This document shows, piece after piece, positions 56,405-64,000 of a stretch of DNA of 64,000 bases (position 1 is its first letter; each line of letters starts with the position of its first letter). This DNA comes from Streptomyces sp. NBC_01304 (lineage in GTDB: Bacteria; Actinomycetota; Actinomycetes; Streptomycetales; Streptomycetaceae). Both the position numbers and the translations under genes were made by a program. The stretch covers positions 8,928,001 to 8,992,000 of the forward strand of contig NZ_CP109055.1 of the NCBI RefSeq assembly GCF_035975855.1, written 5' to 3'. The notes below the pieces were generated by a model. It had not been told where the DNA came from and did not search any database. It saw nothing but the letters and a program-made list of their open reading frames with translations.

Positions 56405-56587
56405 CGGCTTCCTCGAGTTCCCACAGTTCGGCCGTTCCCGGCATCCGTACCGCCCGTCGATCCGGGCCCGTACAACATGGTCCGATCACCCCCAGAGCGG
56501 GACAACGGCCGTTCGACCCCGCTGCGCCGGGACGCCAAGGACCTTCGCCCGTACGGATCCCGGGTGTCCGCGGGGATCACGGCCCTG

Positions 56588-56593
56588 TAGGTT
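56588..56593 (+). promoter_or_regulatory. -10 box of a leaderless Lrp gene
   Basis: TAGGTT lies seven bases before the ATG at 56601, the spacing of a leaderless transcript, and no Shine-Dalgarno is present. The -35 is weak (GTGTCC around 56564). Confidence 0.5.
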
Positions 56594-56600
56594 CTGCCAT

Positions 56601-57041
56601 ATGGAGGAGCTCGACCGTCAGATCGTGCAGCTGCTCGTCAAGGACGGGCGGATGAGCTACACCGACCTGGGCAAGGCCACGGGCCTGTCCACGTCGGCCG
56701 TGCACCAGCGGGTGCGCCGGCTCGAACAGCGGGGCGTCATCCGCGGCTATGCCGCGGTCGTCGACCCCGAGGCCGTCGGCCTGCCCCTGACGGCCTTCAT
56801 CTCGGTGAAGCCCTTCGACCCGAGCGCCCCCGACGACATCGCCGAACGCCTCGCCGGAGTGCCGGAGATCGAGGCGTGTCACAGCGTGGCCGGGGACGAG
56901 AACTACATCCTCAAGGTCCGCGTCGCCACGCCCCTGGAGCTGGAGGACCTCCTCGCCAGGCTGCGCTCGCTGGCCGGCGTCTCCACCCGCACGACGGTCG
57001 TCCTGTCCACGCCGTACGAGGCGCGCCCGCCCCAGGTCTGA
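56601..57041 (+). CDS. Lrp/AsnC-family transcriptional regulator
   Basis: A 146-residue regulator with HTH MSYTDLGKATGLSTSAVHQRVRR (about residues 19-40) and a RAM domain (EIEACHSVAGDENYILKVRV). It starts at ATG 56601 and appears to be leaderless (TAGGTT seven bases upstream). The gene precedes the amidohydrolase by 44 bp in the same direction and may be cotranscribed. The effector and targets are unknown. Confidence 0.9.
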   Translation: MEELDRQIVQLLVKDGRMSYTDLGKATGLSTSAVHQRVRRLEQRGVIRGYAAVVDPEAVGLPLTAFISVKPFDPSAPDDIAERLAGVPEIEACHSVAGDENYILKVRVATPLELEDLLARLRSLAGVSTRTTVVLSTPYEARPPQV

Positions 57042-57085
57042 CCCCAGGGACGGACCGGTGCCGCGAAGGCGCCAGACTGGTCCCC

Positions 57086-58747
57086 ATGAGTCAGCGCGTC
57101 ACCCCCTCCGCACCTTCGTCACCTCCCGAGCCGGACCACCGCACGGTCCTGCTGCGCGGCGGAGACATCCACAGCCCGGCCGACCCCTTCGCCACCGCGA
57201 TGGTCGTCGAGCGCGGCCACGTCGCCTGGGTCGGCTCCGAAGGCGCCGCCGATGCCTTCTCGGACGGCGTCGACGAGGTCGTCGACCTCCAAGGGGCCCT
57301 GGTCACCCCGGCGTTCACCGACGCCCACGTCCACACCACGGCGACCGGCCTCGCCCTCACCGGCCTCGACCTGTCGGGCGCCCGCACCCTCGACGAGGCT
57401 CTTGCGCTCGTACGCGCCCACGCCGCCGCCCACCCGACGGACAAGGTCCTCCTCGGCCACGGCTGGGACGCCGCGCGCTGGCCCGAGCGGCGGCCCCCGT
57501 CGCGGGCCGAGCTGGACGAGGCGGCCCAGGGCCGCCCGCTCTACCTGACCCGGATCGACGTGCACTCCGCCGTGGTCACCACGGCCCTGCTCGACCAGGT
57601 CCCGGGCATCACGGACAAGGCCGGCTGGGAGGGCGACGCACCGCTCACCCAGGACGCCCACCACGCGGTACGTGCCGCCGCCCACGGCTCCGTCAGCGGG
57701 GCCCAGCGCGACGCCGCCCAGCGCACCGCGCTGCGGCACGCCGCATCCCTCGGGATCGGCTCGGTGCACGAGTGCGCGGGCCCCGACATCTCCAGCGAGG
57801 ACGACCTCACCGGGCTGCTCCGGCTTGCCGCCGAGGAGCCGGGCCCGCGCGTCGTCGGCTACTGGGCCGAGCAGGTCACGAGCGCCGCCGACGCCGACCG
57901 CATCCGCGAACTGGGCGCCCTGGGCGCGGCGGGCGACCTCTTCGTCGACGGCGCGCTCGGCTCGCACACGGCGTGCCTGCACGAGTCGTACGACGACGCG
58001 CCGCACACCGGCACCGCCTACCTCGACGCCGACGCGGTCACCGCGCACGTCGTCGCGTGCACCGAGGCGGGCCTCCAGGCCGGCTTCCACGCGATCGGCG
58101 ACGCGGCCGTCACCGCCGTCGTCGAGGGCGTCCGCGCCGCCGCCGAGAAGGTCAGCCTGCCCCGCGTCCGCGCCGCCCGGCACCGCGTCGAGCACGCCGA
58201 GATGCTCACCCCCGAGACCATCGCGGCCTTCGCGGAGCTCGGCCTCACTGCATCCGTCCAGCCGGCCTTCGACGCCCTGTGGGGCGGCGAGGACGGCATG
58301 TACGCCGAGCGGCTCGGCGCCGAACGTGCCCGGACCCTCAACCCCTTTGCGGTGATGCTGCGTTCGGGCGTTCCGCTGGCCTTCGGCTCGGACAGCCCCG
58401 TCACCCCCCTCGACCCGTGGGGCACCGTCAGGGCGGCCGCCTTCCACCACACGCCGGAGCACCGGATCTCCGTACGCGCGGCGTTCACCGCCCACACGCG
58501 CGGCGGCTGGCGCGTGGTCGGCCGTGACGACGCCGGCATCCTGGTGCCGGGCGCGCCTGCGGACTATGCGGTGTGGCGCGCGGACGAGCTGGTGGTGCAG
58601 GCCCCCGACGACCGCGTGGCCCGCTGGTCCACGGACCCCCGCTCGGGGACGCCGGGCCTGCCGGACCTCACCCCGGGCGGCCAACTCCCGGTCTGCCTGC
58701 GCACCGTGGTGTTCGGGCAGACGGTCTTCGTACGGCCGGACGAGTGA
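57086..58747 (+). CDS. YtcJ-like amidohydrolase
   Basis: A 553-residue metal-dependent hydrolase. The beta1 metal motif is TDAHVH (about residues 78-83), further ligands are in HAIGDAAV and HRVEHAEML, and the last-strand Asp in FGSDSPVTPLDP. The domain around DLFVDGALGSHTACL is typical of the YtcJ group. Substrates are unknown. A possible -10 (CAGACT) eight bases before ATG 57086 would allow a leaderless start; no ribosome site is seen. Confidence 0.88.
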   Translation: MSQRVTPSAPSSPPEPDHRTVLLRGGDIHSPADPFATAMVVERGHVAWVGSEGAADAFSDGVDEVVDLQGALVTPAFTDAHVHTTATGLALTGLDLSGARTLDEALALVRAHAAAHPTDKVLLGHGWDAARWPERRPPSRAELDEAAQGRPLYLTRIDVHSAVVTTALLDQVPGITDKAGWEGDAPLTQDAHHAVRAAAHGSVSGAQRDAAQRTALRHAASLGIGSVHECAGPDISSEDDLTGLLRLAAEEPGPRVVGYWAEQVTSAADADRIRELGALGAAGDLFVDGALGSHTACLHESYDDAPHTGTAYLDADAVTAHVVACTEAGLQAGFHAIGDAAVTAVVEGVRAAAEKVSLPRVRAARHRVEHAEMLTPETIAAFAELGLTASVQPAFDALWGGEDGMYAERLGAERARTLNPFAVMLRSGVPLAFGSDSPVTPLDPWGTVRAAAFHHTPEHRISVRAAFTAHTRGGWRVVGRDDAGILVPGAPADYAVWRADELVVQAPDDRVARWSTDPRSGTPGLPDLTPGGQLPVCLRTVVFGQTVFVRPDE

Positions 58748-59279
58748 TCCGGAAGAGTGGCGTGACGCCCGGGGCTGACGTCCCGGGCTGATCCGCGACC
58801 TGCGTTTTCCTCCGCGTTGACCTGCTGATTGAGCAAAACGCCGCAGGCCGGGCGACTGTTGACAGACGGCGGACCGCGGCCGGTAGGTTCGGCCGGGTCC
58901 ACCACAGGACGTCCGACCGGAGAACCTGCACGCAGCCGTCGAACACCGCTGGGCCATGGGGGTGGGGCGCCGCACCGGCGCACCACCACTGGGAGCCAGG
59001 TCCAGCGCCCGTGCTCGGGGACCATGGCAGATCGCGCCGGCCGGCGGGTGGGACCCGGGTGGGGCCCGGACGCTCAGTAGACAACGGCTTTCGGTCGACC
59101 CGCAGCCAGCGGGCCCCAGGTCGGCCCGAAGGGCACCGGGCCCCGATCCGCAGCACTTCGCGCGACGCGCATTTCCGTGCGGCTGCCCGCCTCTTTCGAC
59201 ACCCCCACCCCCGGAGCTGCTGCTCCCGAGGGCGCTCCCACTATGGTGGACCCTCTGCGTACGGACTTAAGGGGCAGCA
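58748..59279. other. Long gap with an orphan promoter-like site
   Basis: About 530 bp without a supported gene. TTGACA (58859-58864), 19 bp, TAGGTT (58884-58889) is a good vegetative-type promoter about 390 bp before ppm1. It may drive a long ppm1 leader or an unseen RNA. A second, -10-like TATGGT (59242-59247) is closer to ppm1. Confidence 0.45.
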
Positions 59280-60059
59280 GTGAAGGACGGCGGGGAGCGG
59301 CAGTACGGCCCGCTCGGCACAGCTTTGGTGATCATTCCGACCTATAACGAGGCGGAGAACATCAAGCCGATCGTCGGGCGTGTCCGGGCCGCGGTGCCCG
59401 AGGCGCACATCCTTGTGGCGGACGACAACAGCCCCGACGGCACCGGCAAGCTCGCCGACGAGCTGGCGGCCGAGGACGACCAGGTCCACGTGTTGCACCG
59501 CAGGGGCAAGGAGGGCCTTGGGGCCGCCTACCTCGCGGGCTTCCAGTGGGGCATCGACAACGGCTACGGCGTACTCGTCGAGATGGACGCCGACGGCTCC
59601 CACCAGCCGGAGGAGCTGCCCCGGCTGCTCACCGCGCTGAAGGGCGCCGACCTGGTGCTCGGCTCGCGCTGGGTGCCCGGCGGACGGGTCGTGAACTGGC
59701 CCAAGTCGCGCGAGTTCATCTCCCGCGGCGGCAGCCTCTACTCGCGGACCCTCCTGGACGTCCCGCTGCGCGACGTCACCGGCGGCTACCGGGCGTTCCG
59801 CAAGGAGACCCTGCAGGGCCTCGGGCTCGACCAGGTCGCCTCGCAGGGCTACTGCTTCCAGGTCGACCTGGCCCGGCGCGCGATCAAGGCCGGCTTCCAC
59901 GTGGTCGAGGTGCCCATCACCTTCGTCGAGCGCGAGCACGGCGACTCCAAGATGAGCAAGGACATCCTGGTCGAGGCGCTGTGGCGGGTCACCGCCTGGG
60001 GCGTCACGGAGCGCGTGGGCCGCGTGAGCCGCGCCCTCAACAAGAAGCCCGCTCGCTGA
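59280..60059 (+). CDS. ppm1: Polyprenol-phosphate mannose synthase
   Basis: A 259-residue GT2-type enzyme that transfers mannose from GDP-mannose to polyprenol phosphate at the membrane, supplying protein O-mannosylation. It begins VIIPTYNEAENI, has VADDNSPDGTG (DxD-type) and VEMDADGSHQPEELP. It is the soluble catalytic type without the C-terminal membrane domain. The gene is next to the FxsA and rbpA genes, as in S. coelicolor. GTG 59280 follows AAGGGG. Confidence 0.92.
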   Translation: MKDGGERQYGPLGTALVIIPTYNEAENIKPIVGRVRAAVPEAHILVADDNSPDGTGKLADELAAEDDQVHVLHRRGKEGLGAAYLAGFQWGIDNGYGVLVEMDADGSHQPEELPRLLTALKGADLVLGSRWVPGGRVVNWPKSREFISRGGSLYSRTLLDVPLRDVTGGYRAFRKETLQGLGLDQVASQGYCFQVDLARRAIKAGFHVVEVPITFVEREHGDSKMSKDILVEALWRVTAWGVTERVGRVSRALNKKPAR

Positions 60060-60130
60060 TCCCACCGGCGGCCCCCCGAAATGATCACCCCCTTACGCCG
60101 CACGGATGCCCTACGCGGCACACTGGGGTC

Positions 60131-60706
60131 ATGACGACCGGAACCCCGCCGCCGAACGCCCGCCCGGCCCGGCGCTCCCGCCTGCGTACGTTCCTGCCGC
60201 TCGGCATCGCCGCCTGGCTGGTGCTGGAGATCTGGCTGCTGACCGTGGTCGCCTCGGCCGCGGGCGGGCTGACCGTGTTCCTGCTGCTCCTCGCGGGCGT
60301 GGTGCTGGGCAGCGTGGTCATCAAGCGGGCCGGCCGCCGGGCCTTCAAGACCCTGAGCGAGCAGCTCCAGCAGGCACAGAGCGGCGTCCCGCCCACGGCC
60401 CCCGAGCGGGGCACCGGGAACGGGCTGACGATGCTCGGCGGTCTGCTCCTGATGCTGCCGGGCCTGATCTCCGACGCGCTCGGCCTGCTTTGCCTGCTGC
60501 CGCCGGTCCGCAAGGTGGTCGGGAAGTACTCGCAGCGCACCTTCGAGCGCAAGCTCAGCACAGCGACCCCGGGGAGCTTCGAGAACGCCTTCCAGCAGGC
60601 GCGCATCCACCGCCCGGACGGCAAGGTCGTCCAGGGCGAGGTCATCCGCGAGGACGCCACACAGCCCCGTCAGGAGCCGGGCCCGCGCCCGCCGCTGACG
60701 CCGTAA
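60131..60706 (+). CDS. FxsA-family membrane protein
   Basis: A 191-residue inner-membrane protein with three or four hydrophobic segments (LEIWLLTVVASAAGG and LTVFLLLLAGVVLGSVVI, then LTMLGGLLLMLPGLISDALGLL). These are the FxsA hallmarks. The C-terminal about 60 residues are hydrophilic. ATG 60131 lacks a ribosome site, so a leaderless start is possible. In E. coli FxsA affects F-plasmid phage exclusion; the role here is unknown. Confidence 0.85.
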   Translation: MTTGTPPPNARPARRSRLRTFLPLGIAAWLVLEIWLLTVVASAAGGLTVFLLLLAGVVLGSVVIKRAGRRAFKTLSEQLQQAQSGVPPTAPERGTGNGLTMLGGLLLMLPGLISDALGLLCLLPPVRKVVGKYSQRTFERKLSTATPGSFENAFQQARIHRPDGKVVQGEVIREDATQPRQEPGPRPPLTP

Positions 60707-60803
60707 GCGGTCAAGCTGGTTCTCTGGCTCCGTCCGCCCGGGAATCTCGCCTCCCCCTCTGGGTTGGATCTGCCGCCTTCCGGGGCACATCCGCAGGTCC
60801 GGC

Positions 60804-60853
60804 AAAAATCAGCCCCTCCGGCGTTTGAGGAGCGGGGGCCGGGGCGGAGCCCC
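60804..60853. repeat. Streptomyces intergenic repeat, copy 3
   Basis: GCCCCTCCGGCGTTTGAGGAGCGGGGGCC followed by GGGGCGGAGCCCC is the inverse of the element at 1618-1672, with near-identical sequence over about 40 bp. It lies after the FxsA gene. Confidence 0.7.
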
Positions 60854-60925
60854 GTGTCGTGACGCGGGTCCGGCCCCACTACGAACGCCGGGACCAGCCC
60901 CACTACGAACGCGAGGCGAACGCAA

Positions 60926-60974
60926 AACTGCCGGAGGGCGGCCCACACCAGGTGTGGACCGCCCTCCGGCAGTT
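60926..60974 (-). terminator. Terminator of rbpA
   Basis: AACTGCCGGAGGGCGG (60926-60941) pairs with CCGCCCTCCGGCAGTT (60959-60974), and CCACACC/GGTGTGG continues the stem inside. It lies 28 bp past the rbpA stop and also faces the FxsA gene. Confidence 0.8.
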
Positions 60975-61002
60975 GCTGAGACCTCGCCGTCGCCGGCCAG
61001 GC

Positions 61003-61380
61003 TTACGCGGACTTCTTGCGCGTATCGCGCGGATGCACCGCGATGTTCATGGCACCGGAGCGCAGGACGGCCAGGCGTTCGGCCAGGACCTCCTCCAGCT
61101 CCTCGCGAGTGCGTCGCTCCATGAGCATGTCCCAGTGCGTACGCGCGGGCTTGCCCTTCTTCTCTTCGGGACCATCGCCGTCAACGAGAAGTGCCTGGGC
61201 CCCGCAGACCTTGCACTCCCACTCCGGCGGGATTTCCGCCTCCACCGAGAAGGGCATCTCAAAGCGATGGCCCTTCTCGCATGCGTACTCCACGGCCTGG
61301 CGCGGAGCCAAGTCGATGCCGCGGTCGGTCTCGTAGCTGGTCACCACGAGGCGCGTGCCGCGTAGAGCTCGCTCACTCAT
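61003..61380 (-). CDS. rbpA: RNA polymerase-binding protein RbpA
   Basis: A 125-residue actinobacterial transcription factor that binds RNA polymerase and the principal sigma factor, aids open-complex formation and affects rifampicin sensitivity. The zinc-binding set is Cys34, His38, Cys56 and Cys59 (YACEKGH, CKVCG). The C-terminal sigma-interacting domain includes RTREELEEVLAERL. ATG 61380 follows GGGAGG. A sigma-R promoter lies 62 bp upstream of the start codon. Confidence 0.97.
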   Translation of the reverse strand: MSERALRGTRLVVTSYETDRGIDLAPRQAVEYACEKGHRFEMPFSVEAEIPPEWECKVCGAQALLVDGDGPEEKKGKPARTHWDMLMERRTREELEEVLAERLAVLRSGAMNIAVHPRDTRKKSA

Positions 61381-61441
61381 GAATCGTGCCTCCCGGGCTT
61401 GTCGCCCACAGGACAGGTGTCGCTGTCGTCGTCATCCGGTC

Positions 61442-61467
61442 AACGTCCGGTCGGCGTGAAAGATTCC
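61442..61467 (-). promoter_or_regulatory. Sigma-R promoter of rbpA
   Basis: On the minus strand GGAAT (61467-61463), exactly 18 bp, GTT (61444-61442): the oxidative-stress sigma-R consensus. rbpA is a known sigma-R target in S. coelicolor. Confidence 0.85.
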
Positions 61468-61635
61468 CGTTACGGGTAATGCTCGCCGTCGTAGCCGCCC
61501 CTTGTTGTACCCACCAGCGCCCGCTTTGTCACATCTGGCAAGCAGATGTCACCCAGCGATTCGCCTTCTTTAACGTGCAGTAACGCTCCGCCTGGCAGGC
61601 CAAAGGCGTACACTACCGGCCTTTGCCTTCCGGGG

Positions 61636-62991
61636 CTAAATCCGGTCCGGCACGGGATTGCCCGCGGCCTGCACCGCTCGCCGTACCGGGACCCGTGCCA
61701 GGAGCAGGAATCCCAGGACGAAGAAGACCACAAGCGACACGATCGCGTCCCGGTAACTGCCGGTCAGCTGGTACGTGAGACCGAAGATCAACGGGCCCAG
61801 CCAGCTCATGCCCCGGTCACTCATCTCGTACGCCGAGAAGTACTCGGCCTCCTTGCCCTGCGGCACCAGATGCGAGAACAGCGAGCGCGAGAGCGCCTGC
61901 GTGCCGCCGAGGACGATGCCGATCCCGGCGGCCAGGACGAAGAACCACACGGGTGCCCCGGCGGGCAGGAAGTAACCCGCGCCGATCGTCAGCGTCCATG
62001 CCACGAGCGAGCCGAGAATTGTGCGCTTGGCGCCGTACACCCGGGCGAGTCGTCCCATGCCGAGCGCCCCGGCCACGGCGAGCAGCTGCACGAGGAGCAC
62101 CGCGACGATGAGCGTGGTCTGCTCCAGGCCCAGTTCCTCCGAGCCGTAGATCGAAGCCTGCGAGATCACCGTCTGTACGCCGTCGTTGTAGACGAGGTAG
62201 GCCAGCAGGAACGCCAGCGTGAGGGGATGCCGGCGCATGTCCCGCAGGGTCGTCATCAGTTGCCGCCACCCGCTGCCGACCGGAGCGGCGTCCTCGTGCG
62301 CGGCCACTCGGCGGTCCCGCAAACGGCGCAGCGGCACCAGGGTGAAGGCGCCCCACCACACGCCGGCCGAGGCGAGACAGATGCGTACCGCCGCCGCCTC
62401 GGACAGGCCGAAGCTGTCATGGGCCGAATAGAGCACCAGATTCAGTACGAGGACCAGGGCGCCGGCCGCGTAGCCGAAGGCCCAGCCCCGCGAGGAGACG
62501 GCGTCGCGCTCCTCGGGTTCGGCGATCTGTGGCAGGAAGGAGTTGTAGAGCACCATCGAGACCGCGAGCGAGGCATTGGCGACGATCAGCAGCAATCCGC
62601 CGAGCAGATAGCGGTCGCCGCTCAGGAAGAACATCCCGGCCGTCGCGGCGGCGCCCACGTAGGCGGCCGTTCCGAGCAGCGGCTTCTTGCGGCCCGTGCG
62701 GTCCGCGAGCGCACCCGCCAGCGGCATCACGAAGATCGACAGGATCACGGACGCCGACACGGAGTACGCGAAGAAGGAGCCTGCGCGGACCGGGATGCCC
62801 AGGGGGTGCACGAAGCCGTCGGCGTCGGCGGCCGCCTTGGCGACCGACGTCAGATAGGGCCCGAGGAACACCGTGAGCACGCTCGTCGAATAGACCGAGC
62901 AGGCCCAGTCGTAGACGTACCAGCCCCGCTGCTCCCGCCGCCGTTCGGCGACGCCTTCCTCAGCCGTCGCCCCCACGGTGTCCGCGCCCAC
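61636..62991 (-). CDS. UMF1-type MFS transporter
   Basis: A 451-residue membrane protein with about 12 helices. Its opening GWYVYDWACSVYSTSVLTVF is the Vps22/Atg22-like (UMF1) signature, with GALADRTGRKKPLLG in the first loop. GTG 62991 follows AAGGGGA. Atg22-like proteins export amino acids in fungi; the bacterial role is not settled. It lies 47 bp after the GDPD gene on the same strand, and might share a transcript with it. Confidence 0.87.
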   Translation of the reverse strand: MGADTVGATAEEGVAERRREQRGWYVYDWACSVYSTSVLTVFLGPYLTSVAKAAADADGFVHPLGIPVRAGSFFAYSVSASVILSIFVMPLAGALADRTGRKKPLLGTAAYVGAAATAGMFFLSGDRYLLGGLLLIVANASLAVSMVLYNSFLPQIAEPEERDAVSSRGWAFGYAAGALVLVLNLVLYSAHDSFGLSEAAAVRICLASAGVWWGAFTLVPLRRLRDRRVAAHEDAAPVGSGWRQLMTTLRDMRRHPLTLAFLLAYLVYNDGVQTVISQASIYGSEELGLEQTTLIVAVLLVQLLAVAGALGMGRLARVYGAKRTILGSLVAWTLTIGAGYFLPAGAPVWFFVLAAGIGIVLGGTQALSRSLFSHLVPQGKEAEYFSAYEMSDRGMSWLGPLIFGLTYQLTGSYRDAIVSLVVFFVLGFLLLARVPVRRAVQAAGNPVPDRI

Positions 62992-63038
62992 CCGTGTCCC
63001 CTTGCCGTCCCCGTGACCCGAGCGCCCCGGTACCGGGG

Positions 63039-63806
63039 TCAGTCCCAGGCGCCGCGCTCCTTCAACACCTCGATCAGAGTGCCGAGATGATCGGTCATGA
63101 TGCCATCCACCCCGAGGTCGAGGAGGGCGGCCATCCGCTCGCGGTCGTTGACCGTCCAGACGTGCACCTGCAGACCCAGGGCGTGCGCGGTCTTCACGAA
63201 GCGGTGGTCGACGACGCGGATGCCCGACTGGCTCTCCGGCACCTGGGCGGCCACGGCGGAGCGGCGCAGGGCGGCCGGGATGCCGTACGAGCGCAGCCGC
63301 AGGCCCACGACGCCCCGGGTGCCGAACGAGGTCGCCAGGCGCGGACCGGCCAGGCGCTGGGCCCGGGCGACGCGGGCCTCGGAGAACGAGCCGACGCACA
63401 CGCGGTCCCAGGCGCCGGTGCGGCGGATCAGGTCGAGCAGGGGGTGAAGGGCGGGCTCGGCCTTGACGTCGACATTCCAGCGGGCCTCGGGGAAGGCCTC
63501 CAGGAGGTCCTCGAAGAGCGGCATGGGCTCACTGCCCGCCACGCGCGCGTGGCGCACGTCGCTCCACTTCAGGTCGGCGATGCGGCCGCCGGCGTCCGTC
63601 ACGCGGTCGAGGGTCGCGTCGTGGAACGCCACGAGCCGGCCGTCGGCCGTGGCGTGCACATCGGTCTCCAGATAGCGGTAGCCGGAGTCGACCGCGCGCC
63701 GGAAGGCGGCCGCGGTGTTCTCCAGGCCGTCGGCCGCCCCGCCGCGATGGGCGAAGGCGAGCGGTCCGGGGTGGTCCAGATAGGGGTGGCGTATGCGCGG
63801 GCTCAC
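63039..63806 (-). CDS. Glycerophosphodiester phosphodiesterase
   Basis: A 255-residue GDPD TIM-barrel enzyme that hydrolyses glycerophosphodiesters to glycerol 3-phosphate. The motif HRGGAADGLENT supplies His and Glu, LETDVHATADG the metal ligands and FHDATLDRVT the second His. No signal peptide, so it is cytoplasmic. The GTG start overlaps the stop of the preceding membrane-protein gene (GTGA), which suggests translational coupling. Confidence 0.92.
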   Translation of the reverse strand: MSPRIRHPYLDHPGPLAFAHRGGAADGLENTAAAFRRAVDSGYRYLETDVHATADGRLVAFHDATLDRVTDAGGRIADLKWSDVRHARVAGSEPMPLFEDLLEAFPEARWNVDVKAEPALHPLLDLIRRTGAWDRVCVGSFSEARVARAQRLAGPRLATSFGTRGVVGLRLRSYGIPAALRRSAVAAQVPESQSGIRVVDHRFVKTAHALGLQVHVWTVNDRERMAALLDLGVDGIMTDHLGTLIEVLKERGAWD

Positions 63807-64000
63807 CGCCGCAGTATCGCCCGCTTCGGTGGCGAGGCGGCGACCACGGTGCTGCGGCCGTCCGCCGAGGGGATGGCGAACATCCGTAGGAAGAGCTGGG
63901 CGAGCGGCCCGATGGCGAGCGCGTACGCGACCGTGCCGATGCCGACGGTGCCGCCGAGTACGAAGCCCGTGGCCACCACCGCGACCTCGATCGCGGTGCG
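63803..64000 (-). CDS. YczE/YitT-like membrane protein, 3' end only
   Basis: The last 65 codons of a gene running off the right edge. The visible part has a hydrophobic helix EVAVVATGFVLGGTVGIGTVAYALAIGPL, then LFLRMFAIP and a short basic tail. The VGIGTVAYALAIGP segment recalls the YczE/YitT-type family. The stop overlaps the GDPD start. The beginning of the gene is outside the window. Confidence 0.6.
   Translation of the reverse strand, partial: RTAIEVAVVATGFVLGGTVGIGTVAYALAIGPLAQLFLRMFAIPSADGRSTVVAASPPKRAILRR

Overview
The window is high-GC DNA (guess about 72 percent from reading) with the hallmarks of a Streptomyces chromosome: GTG starts, tight ATGA/GTGA/TGATG gene overlaps, rbpA next to the polyprenol-phosphate mannose synthase gene, chitinase promoters with paired TGGTC-type repeats, and families such as DUF5995, DUF6114 and DUF6230. 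It reads as mostly core chromosome with a few accessory insertions. I saw no tRNA, rRNA, CRISPR array, phage or transposase gene.

Layout. 0.1-5.3 kb: a GuaB1-type IMPDH/GMP reductase, an IclR regulator, and a DHA2 drug exporter divergent from an XRE/MmyB-like regulator. 5.4-8.5 kb: a leftward three-gene operon (luciferase-like monooxygenase, SDR, SGNH hydrolase). 8.8-14.3 kb: a lysine-use module of amino acid permease, Lrp regulator, 5-aminovaleramidase (davA) and lysine 2-monooxygenase (davB), with matching arrays of RCGCAA half-sites in front of the permease and in front of davA. 14.3-19 kb: F420-type oxidoreductase, DUF5995, a GH6 glycosidase and a uracil/xanthine permease.

19.3-26.2 kb is the most unusual part. 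Six overlapping genes encode a methyltransferase, an ANL ligase, an alpha/beta hydrolase, a RimK-like ATP-grasp ligase, a second (PaaK-like) adenylate-forming enzyme and an MFS exporter. No carrier protein is visible. It looks like a small carrier-independent amide or ester biosynthetic cluster, bordered on the left by decayed coding sequence and on the right by a 207-bp MITE-like element with CTAG target duplications.

26.5-32.5 kb: an MFS/ROK divergent pair sharing a palindromic operator, an NmrA-like SDR and a GH18 chitinase. 32.7-38.9 kb: an FMN riboswitch, the riboflavin operon ribD-ribE-ribM-ribBA-ribH, then hisE-hisG and a PH-domain membrane protein. 39-41.7 kb: two CNNM/CorC-type proteins behind a structured leader. 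41.8-49.2 kb: an EccA-like AAA ATPase, a nucleoside-kinase-like P-loop protein, a Tat-exported C39-like peptidase, a small membrane protein whose last codons are triplicated, and a leftward DUF6230/DUF6114/membrane-protein set divergent from a TetR gene. 50-51.3 kb: a second GH18 chitinase with the same promoter layout as the first. 51.7-55.6 kb: acyl-CoA dehydrogenase, lipocalin-like protein and APH-fold kinase. 55.6-64 kb: a cysteine-containing small protein, a 36-aa membrane peptide, a leaderless Lrp gene, an amidohydrolase, ppm1, FxsA, rbpA with a sigma-R promoter, a UMF1-type MFS, a GDPD and the end of a YczE-like membrane protein cut by the window edge.

All assignments are by eye from motifs, lengths and context; no database search was run.
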